A stretch of 13,972 nucleotides of DNA from an uncultured Romboutsia sp. (GTDB taxonomy: Bacteria > Bacillota > Clostridia > Peptostreptococcales > Peptostreptococcaceae): contig CALESE010000064.1 of the NCBI GenBank assembly GCA_937907205.1, positions 1-13,972 on the forward strand, in the 5' to 3' direction. Position numbers and translations under genes: made by a program. How positions within the stretch are numbered: the first letter of the stretch is position 1; every line of letters starts with the position of its first letter. The notes beneath the pieces were generated by a model that worked only from the letters and a program-made list of their open reading frames with translations, had not been told where the DNA came from and did not search any database. Positions 5,909 to 13,958 of this stretch are shown one piece after another.

Positions 5909-8227
5909 TTATATAAAGTTTATTAATTCCTTTTCTAGTAAAACACCTCTACCTTCTAATTTTCCATTTACATCATTTAATTCATATTCACAATTTAATA
6001 TTTTTATATCGTCTAAACCTTTTTTGTTAATAGGTTCAAGTATTCCTAATTCTCTTGTCTTATAAGTTGGAACATTAACAGTTTTTTTCATAATTTCTCT
6101 TCTTAATAATTTTCTTTGATCTTTTAAACACTTAATAAACTTTTCATCTTTTTTATCATTTAAATATTCTTTATTTAAAAGTTCTCCTAATTCTTCGTAT
6201 ACTCTTATGTATGTATTCTCTATTTTACGATATATTGTCTTAGGTATAGCAACGTTACTATCTATATCCCTTAGTATACTTTGAGCTTCTTTTTTAGATA
6301 AATCATAAGATGTAATAGAATCTAATATACCCATAGCTTTTTCAAACTTTATATAAAAGTCTGTACCTTCTAAACTTTCTTTTGAGTATAGCTCTTCTAT
6401 CATAAAAACTTTATCCTCTTCACTTATTTTTAATAAACCATTTGTGCCTTTATTTTTAATTAAATATTCTAATAGCTCTTTACCGTTTTTTACTATATCT
6501 TTATCATATATACTACCAATTCCATTAGCACCCTCCGTATAAATAAAGACATTAGGATTTTTTATATCTTCTGGTTTACCTTTTCTATTACATCTTCCAA
6601 ACCTTTGGAATAGGCTATCTAAAGTTGATAGTTCTGTATGTAATACATCAAAATCAACATCTAGAGATGCTTCTACTAATTGTGTAGTTATCCAAATTCC
6701 ATTTTCATTTCCTTTTGCAAATCTCTTTATATCGTGTTCCAGTTTACTCCTATCTTCCTGTATATACATAGAATGAAGTATGTTTAAATTCACACTATTA
6801 TCTATTTCTTTTATTTTTTCATAAGTTTCATTAGCTGCATTTACTGTATTAACTATAACTAATACTTTTTTACTGTATCCTTCATTTATTATTTCTTCAA
6901 GTTTATTATTTATATTGTCATATTCAAGCTTTATATTATGCCTCTTTTTATCTGTATTAAATGTAGCTTCTACAGTATTTTCATCATCAAGTACTCCTCT
7001 TTTTTTAAGTTGGTCTAAATAAATAGTTGGCATAGTAGCTGTCATTATCATAAACTTGCCACCTATTTTATGTATCATTTCAATTCCTTTTATTAAAACT
7101 GCACATATTTCAGGCGAGTATGCTTGTATCTCATCTATCACAACCTTAGAATAAGCTAATGTGGCATATTCTTTTTCATATCCTCTATATTTAAAAGGAA
7201 ACTTAAATATTTGATCTATTGTTGAAAATGTTAATTTCGTTGACATTAATTTTGATTGATTTACTCTTTCTTCATAATCACTATAATTATTCTCTTCCAT
7301 ATAATCTAAACTTGTTGAGTGTAATAATCCTGCATAATTATATTTAATATCTTCTTTTGATACTCTATCAAATAATGCATTAATACTTACCCTAAGTGGC
7401 AACGTGAAAAATCCCTTGTCATTGTCTATCCATATAAGAGCTGTTTCTGTTTTTCCCATTCCAGTTGAGGCTTTTAAAATTATGTTTTTATCTCTATTTT
7501 CCTTTGCAAATTTTTGGACATCTCTTAGTTCAAATCCATTTATTTTTATAAAATTTTCTGTATATTCACCTACATTTTTATCATGATTAAGTTCAATTGG
7601 TTCATGTGCTGATGCTGCATGGTCTAATCTATGAGTTAATCCTTTTAATAATATGTATAAATTATAGTTATCATCTTCAGGTGTTATTCTTTTTTCCATA
7701 TCTTCTAAATATCCATTTTTTAAAGATTTAGGTTTGATAAAATATCTAGGTTTAAAATACTTTTCTATATCATCTATTTTATTTGATATATCTTCATCCA
7801 ACACATTTTGAACTTTCTCTTTAAAATCTTTATCTATTATTATCTCTCTTTCATGATGATATCCAATTGATTGTGCTACTATTGGTATTAATTCTTCTGG
7901 TATATTAAGTTCTTTATAATTCAAAAAAGCAGGAGATATATAATTGTGGTATATATCATTTTCAAAATTAGTTTTAAGTTTTTCTTCTCCAAATTTATCT
8001 CTTATTACATTTTGAAATGGAGTGTATACTTTACCTAAATCATGAAATTCTGATATTATATCTAATAATCTCCAAAATTCATCTTTATCAATAGTAATAT
8101 CTTCCTCTCTGTCTATTAAACTTTCAATTTTATTTCCATAACTATTTTTAATATTTTCTAGTTCTCTTAATAATCCATAAGTATGTTCTCTTAGTGTTTC
8201 CTTTGGATTAGATTTTGCATAAATCAT
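5909..8227 (-). CDS. cas3: CRISPR-associated helicase/nuclease Cas3
   Basis: A 772-residue fusion of an HD nuclease and an SF2 helicase, the standard type I architecture. HD domain, about 1-215: H15, H62-D63 (FHDLGK), H124-H125 (YHHERE) and probably D202. Helicase: Walker A STGMGKT (254-260), Walker B DEIQ (365-368), TATMP (396-400), motif V QLVEASLDVDFD (516-527) and motif VI QRFGRCNRKG (541-550). Cas3 is recruited by target-bound Cascade, nicks the displaced strand and degrades DNA 3' to 5'. The motif II variant DEIQ is common in clostridial Cas3 as far as I recall. AAGGAG lies 8 nt before the ATG. This ribosome site may be controlled by the upstream hairpin at 8257-8291. The stop codon is followed at once by the repeat-like element at 5878-5906. 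Confidence 0.98.
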   Translation of the reverse strand: MIYAKSNPKETLREHTYGLLRELENIKNSYGNKIESLIDREEDITIDKDEFWRLLDIISEFHDLGKVYTPFQNVIRDKFGEEKLKTNFENDIYHNYISPAFLNYKELNIPEELIPIVAQSIGYHHEREIIIDKDFKEKVQNVLDEDISNKIDDIEKYFKPRYFIKPKSLKNGYLEDMEKRITPEDDNYNLYILLKGLTHRLDHAASAHEPIELNHDKNVGEYTENFIKINGFELRDVQKFAKENRDKNIILKASTGMGKTETALIWIDNDKGFFTLPLRVSINALFDRVSKEDIKYNYAGLLHSTSLDYMEENNYSDYEERVNQSKLMSTKLTFSTIDQIFKFPFKYRGYEKEYATLAYSKVVIDEIQAYSPEICAVLIKGIEMIHKIGGKFMIMTATMPTIYLDQLKKRGVLDDENTVEATFNTDKKRHNIKLEYDNINNKLEEIINEGYSKKVLVIVNTVNAANETYEKIKEIDNSVNLNILHSMYIQEDRSKLEHDIKRFAKGNENGIWITTQLVEASLDVDFDVLHTELSTLDSLFQRFGRCNRKGKPEDIKNPNVFIYTEGANGIGSIYDKDIVKNGKELLEYLIKNKGTNGLLKISEEDKVFMIEELYSKESLEGTDFYIKFEKAMGILDSITSYDLSKKEAQSILRDIDSNVAIPKTIYRKIENTYIRVYEELGELLNKEYLNDKKDEKFIKCLKDQRKLLRREIMKKTVNVPTYKTRELGILEPINKKGLDDIKILNCEYELNDVNGKLEGRGVLLEKELINFI

Positions 8228-8234
8228 AGCTTAT

Positions 8235-8291
8235 TCTCCTTATTTTTTGCATCAATAAATAAGGTAAGTTAAAATTAATCTTACCTTATTT
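8235..8291 (-). promoter_or_regulatory. Stem-loop with alternative pairing to the cas3 ribosome site
   Basis: In the 76-nt gap between cas5 and cas3, the largest gap in the operon, AAATAAGGTAAG (minus strand 8291-8280) pairs with CTTACCTTATTT (8268-8257): a 12-bp perfect stem with an 11-nt loop. No U-run follows, so it is not an ordinary terminator. The right arm's CCTTATTT can instead pair with AAATAAGG in the cas3 Shine-Dalgarno region. The two pairings exclude each other. Confidence 0.6.
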
Positions 8292-8303
8292 GTTTTAAAT
8301 TTT

Positions 8304-8978
8304 TTATATATTATTAAAACATACTAAGTCATAATTATTATCTAATAATATACTACCTTTTCTAATTAGTTTTCCTGAATCTACATATAAAGTATCTATT
8401 TTATTCCAAGTACTTCTATCATTTAAGTAGTAGTTATTTAGTCGATAACTTATTCCACTTAAATTATAATCATTCGTCTTTGGAATATATATTGGTGTCT
8501 TTATATTATATTGAGCTAGTTCATAATTATCATAGTCATCTTCACTATCTCTATCAACTTCATACATTTGAACATCTACAAAGTTTATATCATCTATTCT
8601 AACTAAGTCTTCTTTTCTACCTAGTGATAAATGCTCCCCTAGATTTAAAAACCTTTCATATATTTTATCTAAAATATCATCTTGTGCATTTATATGAATT
8701 ATTAACTTAACATTTAAAAGCATATGCTGATTCATAGGCATAGTTGTAACTTCTTTTTTCTTATAAAAGTATGTTGTTTGATAGTTATTTACTATACTTT
8801 CGTAGCTTCCCTGTATACTTATATTGATAGGGATATACTCTTTTGCATCTAGCAACTTATGTAACATACCATTTACAGTAGAATACGGTGGTAGTGGATA
8901 AGTTTCAGATATTTTTAATGCAAATGGTTTTTTATAACATACTGTTTCTTGAAATAAATCTAATCTTAATGCTCTCAT
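8304..8978 (-). CDS. cas5: Type I-B Cascade subunit Cas5 (Cas5t-like)
   Basis: 224 residues, typical for Cas5. The N-terminus RALRLDLFQETVCYKKP followed by TYPLPPYSTVNGMLHKLL (27-44) is the characteristic RAMP-type start with the PPYSTVNGML segment. NLGEHLSLGRKEDLVRI around 110-130 matches the glycine-containing loop of the family. Cas5 binds the 5' handle of the crRNA and anchors the large subunit Cas8b. The ATG lies 4 bases past the cas7 stop; GGGGAG 7 nt upstream overlaps that stop, so the two are translationally linked. The 76-base gap after this gene separates Cascade genes from cas3. Confidence 0.95.
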   Translation of the reverse strand: MRALRLDLFQETVCYKKPFALKISETYPLPPYSTVNGMLHKLLDAKEYIPINISIQGSYESIVNNYQTTYFYKKKEVTTMPMNQHMLLNVKLIIHINAQDDILDKIYERFLNLGEHLSLGRKEDLVRIDDINFVDVQMYEVDRDSEDDYDNYELAQYNIKTPIYIPKTNDYNLSGISYRLNNYYLNDRSTWNKIDTLYVDSGKLIRKGSILLDNNYDLVCFNNI

Positions 8979-8982
8979 AAGC

Positions 8983-9891
8983 TTACTCCCCGTAGTATTC
9001 TTTTACCTCATCTATTAAATTATTAAAGAATTTATCTATACTATCAACTTTTCCAGGTAATATTTCTTCAAGTTCTTCTTTATTATTAAATACTCCATTA
9101 GCTATACCTATTGAAGTATAATCAGATAAATTTTTACCTAAAAAAGTTGAGTTTACAACTTCCTTTATAGTATTACTACTTACACTATAACCTTTTTGAG
9201 AAGCTTCTAATTTTATTCTTCCTAAAAAGAATGGATTAGATATATCATATAATCCTCCTACTGCAAATAACGGAGATAAGTTCTCTTGTCTTCCTCTTAT
9301 ATTTCTATTTAATACTTTTACAATTTCTAAGAACTCTACTACTCTTTTTGATTTTTCTTCGTTAGATAGTTCTATATCTTTATCTTTTCCTATCTTTGAT
9401 AAATCAATCGTGAATGTATATGTATAGAAACTTAAGTGTTGTTCTATATTTGCAAGGTTTGGATGTTCCCCTATTCTATCTGCTAGGCCTTTGTTATTTA
9501 AAAAGTCCATATCACTTCTATATGGTTCAAGTGATATTGCATTACTTAATCTTATAACAGCTTCTCTTGTTGCAGACCCTCCTTTTGAGTCATCACTTTT
9601 TTTATTAGTTTTCATATATCCGAATAAATCCATCTCTTGAGAATCTTTTATACTTAACTCATCTTTAAATTGTATTGTCCCTTTTCCTTTATCTACAACT
9701 TGTAGATTCCAATTGAAAAGTTCATGCCCTAATCTTACAACATCATATCTTAAAGCTTGTCTAGAAGCGAAAGTATACATATTTCCATCAGCTCTAGTTA
9801 ATTTTTTTAATTCTGATATATTTCCAATTCCTTCTCCATAATTTAAACTTTGTGCATTAAATATTACACTTACACTTAATCCTTTTCCCAT
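8983..9891 (-). CDS. cas7: Type I-B Cascade backbone subunit Cas7 (Cst2/DevR family)
   Basis: 302 residues. It begins GLSVSVIFNAQSLNYGEGIGN and holds the family motif MDLFGYM at 87-93, followed by TREAVIRLSNAISLEPYRSD (108-127). Cas7 polymerises along the crRNA spacer and forms the Cascade backbone; it is also the subunit most often seen with autoregulatory roles in the DevR branch. The stop of cas8b lies one base upstream of the start. AGGAGGT 8 nt before the ATG is the strongest ribosome site in the operon, in line with the need for several Cas7 copies per complex. Confidence 0.96.
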   Translation of the reverse strand: MGKGLSVSVIFNAQSLNYGEGIGNISELKKLTRADGNMYTFASRQALRYDVVRLGHELFNWNLQVVDKGKGTIQFKDELSIKDSQEMDLFGYMKTNKKSDDSKGGSATREAVIRLSNAISLEPYRSDMDFLNNKGLADRIGEHPNLANIEQHLSFYTYTFTIDLSKIGKDKDIELSNEEKSKRVVEFLEIVKVLNRNIRGRQENLSPLFAVGGLYDISNPFFLGRIKLEASQKGYSVSSNTIKEVVNSTFLGKNLSDYTSIGIANGVFNNKEELEEILPGKVDSIDKFFNNLIDEVKEYYGE

Positions 9892-9892
9892 T

Positions 9893-10201
9893 TTATTTTA
9901 CCTCCTCTGTATTTGGTTCATATTTTTCTGATATTAATCCTGATATAAATGCATAAGCTATTGATTCAAAATCTAACTCTTTCTCTGACATTACATCTAA
10001 AAATACTGTTGGTATAGATTTTTCACAACTCATAAATAATCTAAGTATTGTATCCATAAAATCTTTTTTATTTCTTACTTTAGCAGTATTTAGCAGTTTG
10101 TAAGCAATTCCATTTATTTTATTTGTAGAGTTAATTGATTCGTAATAATCATGTATCTCTCTACCCACATATCTAATTAACTTAAGTTTTTTATCATCCA
10201 C
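9893..10201 (-). CDS. Putative Cas11 small subunit from an internal start in cas8b
   Basis: Codon 510 of cas8b is GTG (10199-10201), preceded at 9 nt by GGAGGA (10211-10216 as TCCTCC on the plus strand), a near-perfect Shine-Dalgarno site in a region of otherwise AT-rich codons. Translation from it gives 102 residues, VDDKKLKLIRYVGREIHD onward, predicted mainly helical. Independent translation of the small subunit from the 3' part of the large-subunit gene is established for several type I subtypes including I-B-like systems. Here the size, the frame and the site all fit. No separate cas11 gene exists in the operon. The call remains an inference until a product is seen. Confidence 0.6.
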   Translation of the reverse strand: MDDKKLKLIRYVGREIHDYYESINSTNKINGIAYKLLNTAKVRNKKDFMDTILRLFMSCEKSIPTVFLDVMSEKELDFESIAYAFISGLISEKYEPNTEEVK

Positions 10202-11728
10202 TTTTTCTCTTCCTCCATTTTTATAACAATTTAGTACATATCTTATTTTTATTACTTTATATATATCACTACTTAAAGTAGTAAATCCTTGTACAGTCTC
10301 TATACATTGTTTTATTTTTATTCTAAGCTTATCTTGTATTAGAAACTTTAAATCTTTTTCTTTTAAAATTATATCTATTAATGATGCTTTTAAATTCTTA
10401 TCTTTTATGCTTTCTAACAGCTTACTTTCAATCGTGAAGAATTTAGCAAGATATGTCGGCATATTGAAGTAATTCATTATACATTTTTTTGCATCAACAC
10501 TTGCCTTGAATTCCACAAATAGTATATTTTCTAATTGCCACTTACTTTTTTCTTTATTTTCACTAACCATATCTACTATTAATTCTTCATAAGGATTATC
10601 TTTATCCCGTTTACTTCTTAAATTATAATTATTATCAAATAATTCTTTTACTGATGTATCCATATTTATAAAAGAATAAAACTCATTATCATCATTTTGT
10701 ATATATTTTTTTCTAACTAAAGTTGCTCCTGCTGGAGTACAAAAAAGTATTAATTTACATATATCACATATTGAAAAATCTAAATTCATATTCCAATACA
10801 TATTCATTGCATTATCTGCGCTAACTGCTAATGGTACAAAGTTGCTTTCTGTATAATTACTAACTAATCCTTTTATAGAACCACACATTTCACAGGATTT
10901 AAGATTATCTAAATAAAACTTAACATCATCTATATTTTTATTCTTTTTTATAAACTGTGAATTAATATATTTAAATATTTTTTCTATTGTTTTTATACTA
11001 CTTTTACTAATTCTTTTAGATTTTACTTCACCATCTATATAAGTAAGACTTTCTAATACAAATTTACTTAGCATATCCATATCATTTAATTCTAAAATAT
11101 CATTAAGTTTTGAATTATATATTATAGGTAATAAGTAATCATTATACATAATTTTCTTTAGACCATTTTCATCTAAGTTTGATTTATTTACATTGAAAAA
11201 ACTAACTTGCCCAAAGAAATTGTCACCTACTATATACTTGTATAAATTTAAAGTAAGTTTTTCATTAATATGATTTATTTTAAATATATCAACACATTCT
11301 TGACATAGATTTTCAAGTTTCTCTATATAATCAAAGCTCTTAATTTTTCCTATTTCATCAAATCTAATTTTTAATTCATTAAAATTATCATTATCAAACT
11401 TCTTTACTTTATCAGCTTGATACTTAATATTTTCTTTTATCTTTTTGGTTACATCTTTTACTTTATCTTCATTCTTTTTTAAATAAGATAAGTTATAATT
11501 TATGCTATTTTCAATTCTTTTAGATAAATCATACTCATTCATAAAGTATTTGAAGTAATATTCATGGAAATTTTCTAATATAGAACTATCAAACTCTATG
11601 TAGTTTTCTTTCTTATAATTTTTGCTCTTCTTTATTTCTTCAACACACTCTGTATCTTTAAGTATATTTAAAAATCCAATAATTCCCATATTAATCGGCC
11701 AATTATTCATATATACTCTTAATTTCAT
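9893..11728 (-). CDS. cas8b: Type I-B Cascade large subunit Cas8b1 (Cst1, CXXC-CXXC family)
   Basis: 611 residues. The defining paired zinc-binding motifs are present: C279-x2-C282 (CEMCGS) and C321-x2-C324 (CDICKL). This matches the CXXC_CXXC Cst1 family found in clostridial I-B loci. The large subunit recognises the PAM and helps unwind the target; it contacts Cas5 at the crRNA 5' end. The N-terminal half is lysine- and asparagine-rich and helical. The last 100 residues are all-helical and resemble a Cas11-type small subunit; an in-frame GTG with its own ribosome site lies at codon 510. GAGGTGA before the ATG contains the cas6 stop (TGA), so cas6 and cas8b are coupled. Confidence 0.93.
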   Translation of the reverse strand: MKLRVYMNNWPINMGIIGFLNILKDTECVEEIKKSKNYKKENYIEFDSSILENFHEYYFKYFMNEYDLSKRIENSINYNLSYLKKNEDKVKDVTKKIKENIKYQADKVKKFDNDNFNELKIRFDEIGKIKSFDYIEKLENLCQECVDIFKINHINEKLTLNLYKYIVGDNFFGQVSFFNVNKSNLDENGLKKIMYNDYLLPIIYNSKLNDILELNDMDMLSKFVLESLTYIDGEVKSKRISKSSIKTIEKIFKYINSQFIKKNKNIDDVKFYLDNLKSCEMCGSIKGLVSNYTESNFVPLAVSADNAMNMYWNMNLDFSICDICKLILFCTPAGATLVRKKYIQNDDNEFYSFINMDTSVKELFDNNYNLRSKRDKDNPYEELIVDMVSENKEKSKWQLENILFVEFKASVDAKKCIMNYFNMPTYLAKFFTIESKLLESIKDKNLKASLIDIILKEKDLKFLIQDKLRIKIKQCIETVQGFTTLSSDIYKVIKIRYVLNCYKNGGREKVDDKKLKLIRYVGREIHDYYESINSTNKINGIAYKLLNTAKVRNKKDFMDTILRLFMSCEKSIPTVFLDVMSEKELDFESIAYAFISGLISEKYEPNTEEVK

Positions 11729-11733
11729 TTATT

Positions 11734-12471
11734 TCACCTCCCATTTAAAACTTCAATATTACCCATGCCTTGATTTCGTTTATGTCCTAATCCTAATTTA
11801 TAAATATCATTTAAATCTTCCTTGTCCCCTATAAGCTTAAACATTCCTTTATATGAATTGACAAATTGATATTCCTTATTAGTTCTATTTTTAAATTCTC
11901 TTAATGGCTCTTTTACCACAACTTTTTTTAGATTTAAATTTTCAAACTTTAATTCTTTTTTAAGGCCATATCCCCTATAATTTTTAAGTATAGTGTTAGT
12001 TATGTAGCTTAATTCTTTTACATAGTTATCATTACTTACATCTATAAATTTTCCAGAAATATCTTTTATACATATTGGTGATAATGTATTAAATATAGCT
12101 TCTTCTTCAAAAATCTCAGACTCTTTAACTAAGCTAATTTTATATCTGCTTATTTCATAATGTTTATATCTAAATATTTTTGTATTTATAAATCCATTAT
12201 ATATATTTAATCCTAACTCTAAATCTGGAGTGCTTATATACATAATTACTTTATCTTTTACTATAAAGTTATCTTCTTCTATTTCATAATTTTTTATATA
12301 AAAAGAAAATGTAAAGTTTTTACTTTGTTTATTACTTTTATCCTTATAAAAATATAACTTTCTAAAATATTCTTCATTTGACTTTTTTATAGCTTCTTTT
12401 ATTAATGATACTCCCAAAGGATTATAAAATCTTGGAAATTTACCACATTGTAATTCTACTTTTATTCTCAT
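11734..12471 (-). CDS. cas6: CRISPR RNA processing endoribonuclease Cas6
   Basis: 245 residues. The C-terminal glycine-rich loop GLGHKRNQGMGNIEV (227-241) is the hallmark of Cas6, and KNFTFSFYI (51-59) matches the FTFS strand of the first ferredoxin fold. Cas6 cuts precursor crRNA inside each repeat. The general-acid histidine usually found just before FTFS is missing: the segment reads KLYFYKDK, with tyrosines at 40 and 42; the only histidines are H104 and H230. Catalysis may use a tyrosine or lysine, as proposed for other His-less Cas6 proteins. GAGGTG lies just upstream of the ATG. The gene is first in the cas operon and its stop lies inside the cas8b ribosome site. Confidence 0.93.
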   Translation of the reverse strand: MRIKVELQCGKFPRFYNPLGVSLIKEAIKKSNEEYFRKLYFYKDKSNKQSKNFTFSFYIKNYEIEEDNFIVKDKVIMYISTPDLELGLNIYNGFINTKIFRYKHYEISRYKISLVKESEIFEEEAIFNTLSPICIKDISGKFIDVSNDNYVKELSYITNTILKNYRGYGLKKELKFENLNLKKVVVKEPLREFKNRTNKEYQFVNSYKGMFKLIGDKEDLNDIYKLGLGHKRNQGMGNIEVLNGR

Positions 12472-12535
12472 TTTTTCACCTCTTTAGTTACAGTATAAAT
12501 ATCAATTCAGAACGATTCGTGTAAGATTGTAAAAT
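12472..12535 (-). promoter_or_regulatory. Candidate cas operon promoter and operator region
   Basis: The 64-base gap between the WYL gene and cas6 holds TATACT (12492-12497) as a possible -10 box. A start near 12485 would give a very short 5' leader with the ribosome site AGAGGTG. The sequence 17-18 bp upstream (ACGAAT) is a poor -35 box, which would fit a promoter needing an activator. Upstream of it, ATTC, GATTC and GATTG recur at about 10-bp spacing (12514-12533), one face of the helix. Alternatively the operon is simply read through from the regulator genes. Confidence 0.35.
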
Positions 12536-13417
12536 TTAATATAATTTTTTTATTTTTTCTATTTCATCTATAATATCTTCTCTTAAGTTTTTTGGAGAAA
12601 TTACCTCAACATTCGCTCCCATGCTAAGTATCCAGCTTTTAATTTCACTATAACCTTTCATTGTAGCTTTAAAAATTATTGAGTTTTCTTCTTCTATTAT
12701 CTCTTGATTAGAAACCCATATCTTTTCTTTTATTATTATTGAAAAAGGCTTTTTTATTTTAAGAACTATATCATATTCACCATCTTTATAAATACCTACA
12801 CAGTTTTTACTATATTCATCCCAACTAAAAGTTTTATCAATCTTATATTTTGATTCTAGTACTTTATATGAATCTATTCTACATATTTTAAAATCTAAAA
12901 ATCGTTCTTTATTTTCGCAATATGCAACCATATAAATATCACCTTTATAATTAAACAACCCATAAGGATGTACATTACGATTACTATATCCTGATGTTAA
13001 AGATCTGTAAGTGATATTAATTTTTCTTTTAGCTATATAAGAAAAATTAATATCATTACACAATTTTTTATGCTTATCATAATCTAAATTACTTTTAGGC
13101 TGAATTGTAAAGTAATCCATATAATTTTTTGAACCTTCTTTGTTATTTACTACTGCTTTTAATTTATCTACAATTTCAATAAACTCTTTTTTATTTATAT
13201 CATTGTTGTATATTAACTGCTCTTTTATCATATCTAAAACAATAATGTCTTTTTCATCTATTTTCAGCCCTAATAGACACCTACCAACTATTGAATACCC
13301 ACCGTAAGATCCTTGTTTTGAATCTATTAGTATACCTGCCTCTTCTAAGTAATATTTATATTTTAGAATTTGTCTTTCGCTTACACCTAGCTCTTGCGCT
13401 AATTCATAAGCTTTCAT
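12536..13417 (-). CDS. WYL-domain transcriptional regulator
   Basis: 293 residues from ATG at 13417. The N-terminus carries a helix-turn-helix (AYELAQELGVSERQILKY, 3-20) and the wing SKQGSYGGYSIV (33-44). The WYL domain spans about 123-190, with INITYRS, NVHPYGL and the IYMVAY strand (161-166) in place of the W-Y-L triad, followed by a WCX-type C-terminal region to 293. WYL proteins bind nucleic acid or nucleotide ligands and regulate several phage-defence loci, including CRISPR ones. Lying just before cas6 in the same direction, it is the likely local regulator. Start chosen: AGAGG at 5-nt spacing. The protein begins inside what is normally the first HTH helix; the preceding codons look homologous but contain stops (see 13418-13486). 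Confidence 0.9.
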   Translation of the reverse strand: MKAYELAQELGVSERQILKYKYYLEEAGILIDSKQGSYGGYSIVGRCLLGLKIDEKDIIVLDMIKEQLIYNNDINKKEFIEIVDKLKAVVNNKEGSKNYMDYFTIQPKSNLDYDKHKKLCNDINFSYIAKRKINITYRSLTSGYSNRNVHPYGLFNYKGDIYMVAYCENKERFLDFKICRIDSYKVLESKYKIDKTFSWDEYSKNCVGIYKDGEYDIVLKIKKPFSIIIKEKIWVSNQEIIEEENSIIFKATMKGYSEIKSWILSMGANVEVISPKNLREDIIDEIEKIKKLY

Positions 13418-13486
13418 CTTACCTCTAGCTTGGTAAAGTAGCCATTTTTATAGAATTTTCTACTGAACCGATTTTAAACACCTCAT
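13418..13486 (-). other. Decayed N-terminal codons of the WYL regulator
   Basis: Reading the WYL frame upstream of its ATG gives WLLYQARGK directly before MKAYELAQ, which looks like the first helix of an HTH_11 domain. Further upstream the frame reads an ATG at 13484-13486 and MRCLKSVQ, a TAG at 13460-13462, KIL, and a TAA at 13448-13450. Two nonsense codons thus separate a plausible original start from the present one. The rest of this 101-base gap holds no other gene. Confidence 0.5.
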
Positions 13487-13518
13487 TGTTACATTTTATA
13501 CTATTTTTCTACATTTAT

Positions 13519-13734
13519 TTATTCTTTATCGATAAATCGATATCCTCCTTTTCTCCCAGAAAGTATTTTTATATTATTTCCAGTATCTATTAATGCCTTA
13601 ATATCACGCTCTATTGTTCTTTCAGAAACATGAAATTTCTCTGAAAAATATTTTTTATTTACTACTGACTCTAATAATTTAATTTCTTCTAAAATTCTAG
13701 CCCTTCTATTTTTTGTATTAAAAAAATTATTCAA
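13519..13734 (-). CDS. Small stand-alone HTH protein (HTH_11/DeoR-like), TTG start
   Basis: 71 residues made up almost wholly of a winged helix-turn-helix: RRARILEEIKLL (10-21), YFSEKFHVSERTIERDIKAL (29-48) with the recognition helix at about 37-48, and the wing SGRKGGYRF (59-67). This is the DNA-binding half of a WYL or DeoR-type regulator without any effector domain. It may be an intact mini-regulator or the remnant of a longer protein. The start codon is TTG, supported by AGGAGGT at 8-nt spacing (13743-13749), a near-ideal site. It lies upstream of the WYL gene in the same direction with a 101-base gap, so the two could be cotranscribed. Its low complexity apart from the HTH allows no ligand prediction. 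Confidence 0.8.
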   Translation of the reverse strand: MNNFFNTKNRRARILEEIKLLESVVNKKYFSEKFHVSERTIERDIKALIDTGNNIKILSGRKGGYRFIDKE

Positions 13735-13859
13735 TTTATTCTACCTCCTTTATAAATATAAATTAATCATGGAATATAATTTAAATTTATTATAATATTA
13801 ATTTATCCTACCTATATGAATAATAAAAGCGACAATTTTAGGAATTTATCTCATTTCAT

Positions 13860-13887
13860 ATCATACAATAAAATAAATATTTGTTAA
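13860..13887 (-). promoter_or_regulatory. Candidate promoter of the regulator genes
   Basis: On the minus strand: -35 TTAACA (13882-13887), 16-bp spacer, -10 TATGAT (13860-13865). A start near 13853 would leave a 5' leader of about 120 nt before the TTG at 13734. Spacing and boxes are reasonable, but in DNA this AT-rich such matches arise easily. Confidence 0.4.
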
Positions 13888-13926
13888 TTAAAAACTTTTT
13901 ATATTATTATAATAATAACACTTCAC

Positions 13927-13958
13927 AAAAAAACAGTGTATTAATAAATACACTGTTT
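13927..13958 (-). terminator. Rho-independent terminator, probably of an array beyond the right edge
   Basis: A 12-bp stem (AAACAGTGTATT at 13931-13942, complement at 13947-13958) with a 4-nt loop. On the minus strand it is followed by seven Ts (A-run 13927-13933). It directly follows, in the minus-strand sense, the repeat fragment at 13959-13972 and shields the regulator genes from transcription entering from the right. Confidence 0.85.

Noticed and set aside
7404..7586. A 60-codon plus-strand reading frame
   Set aside because: It is antisense to the conserved helicase region of cas3 and has no recognisable domain or ribosome site.
11622..11834. A 70-codon plus-strand reading frame across the cas8b/cas6 junction
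   Set aside because: It is antisense to two well-supported genes; the hydrophobic peptide is a by-product of AT-rich DNA.
13525..13542. Palindromic ATCGAT-rich sequence as an operator
   Set aside because: It lies in the last codons of the small HTH gene, and two short self-complementary hexamers in AT-rich DNA are weak evidence.
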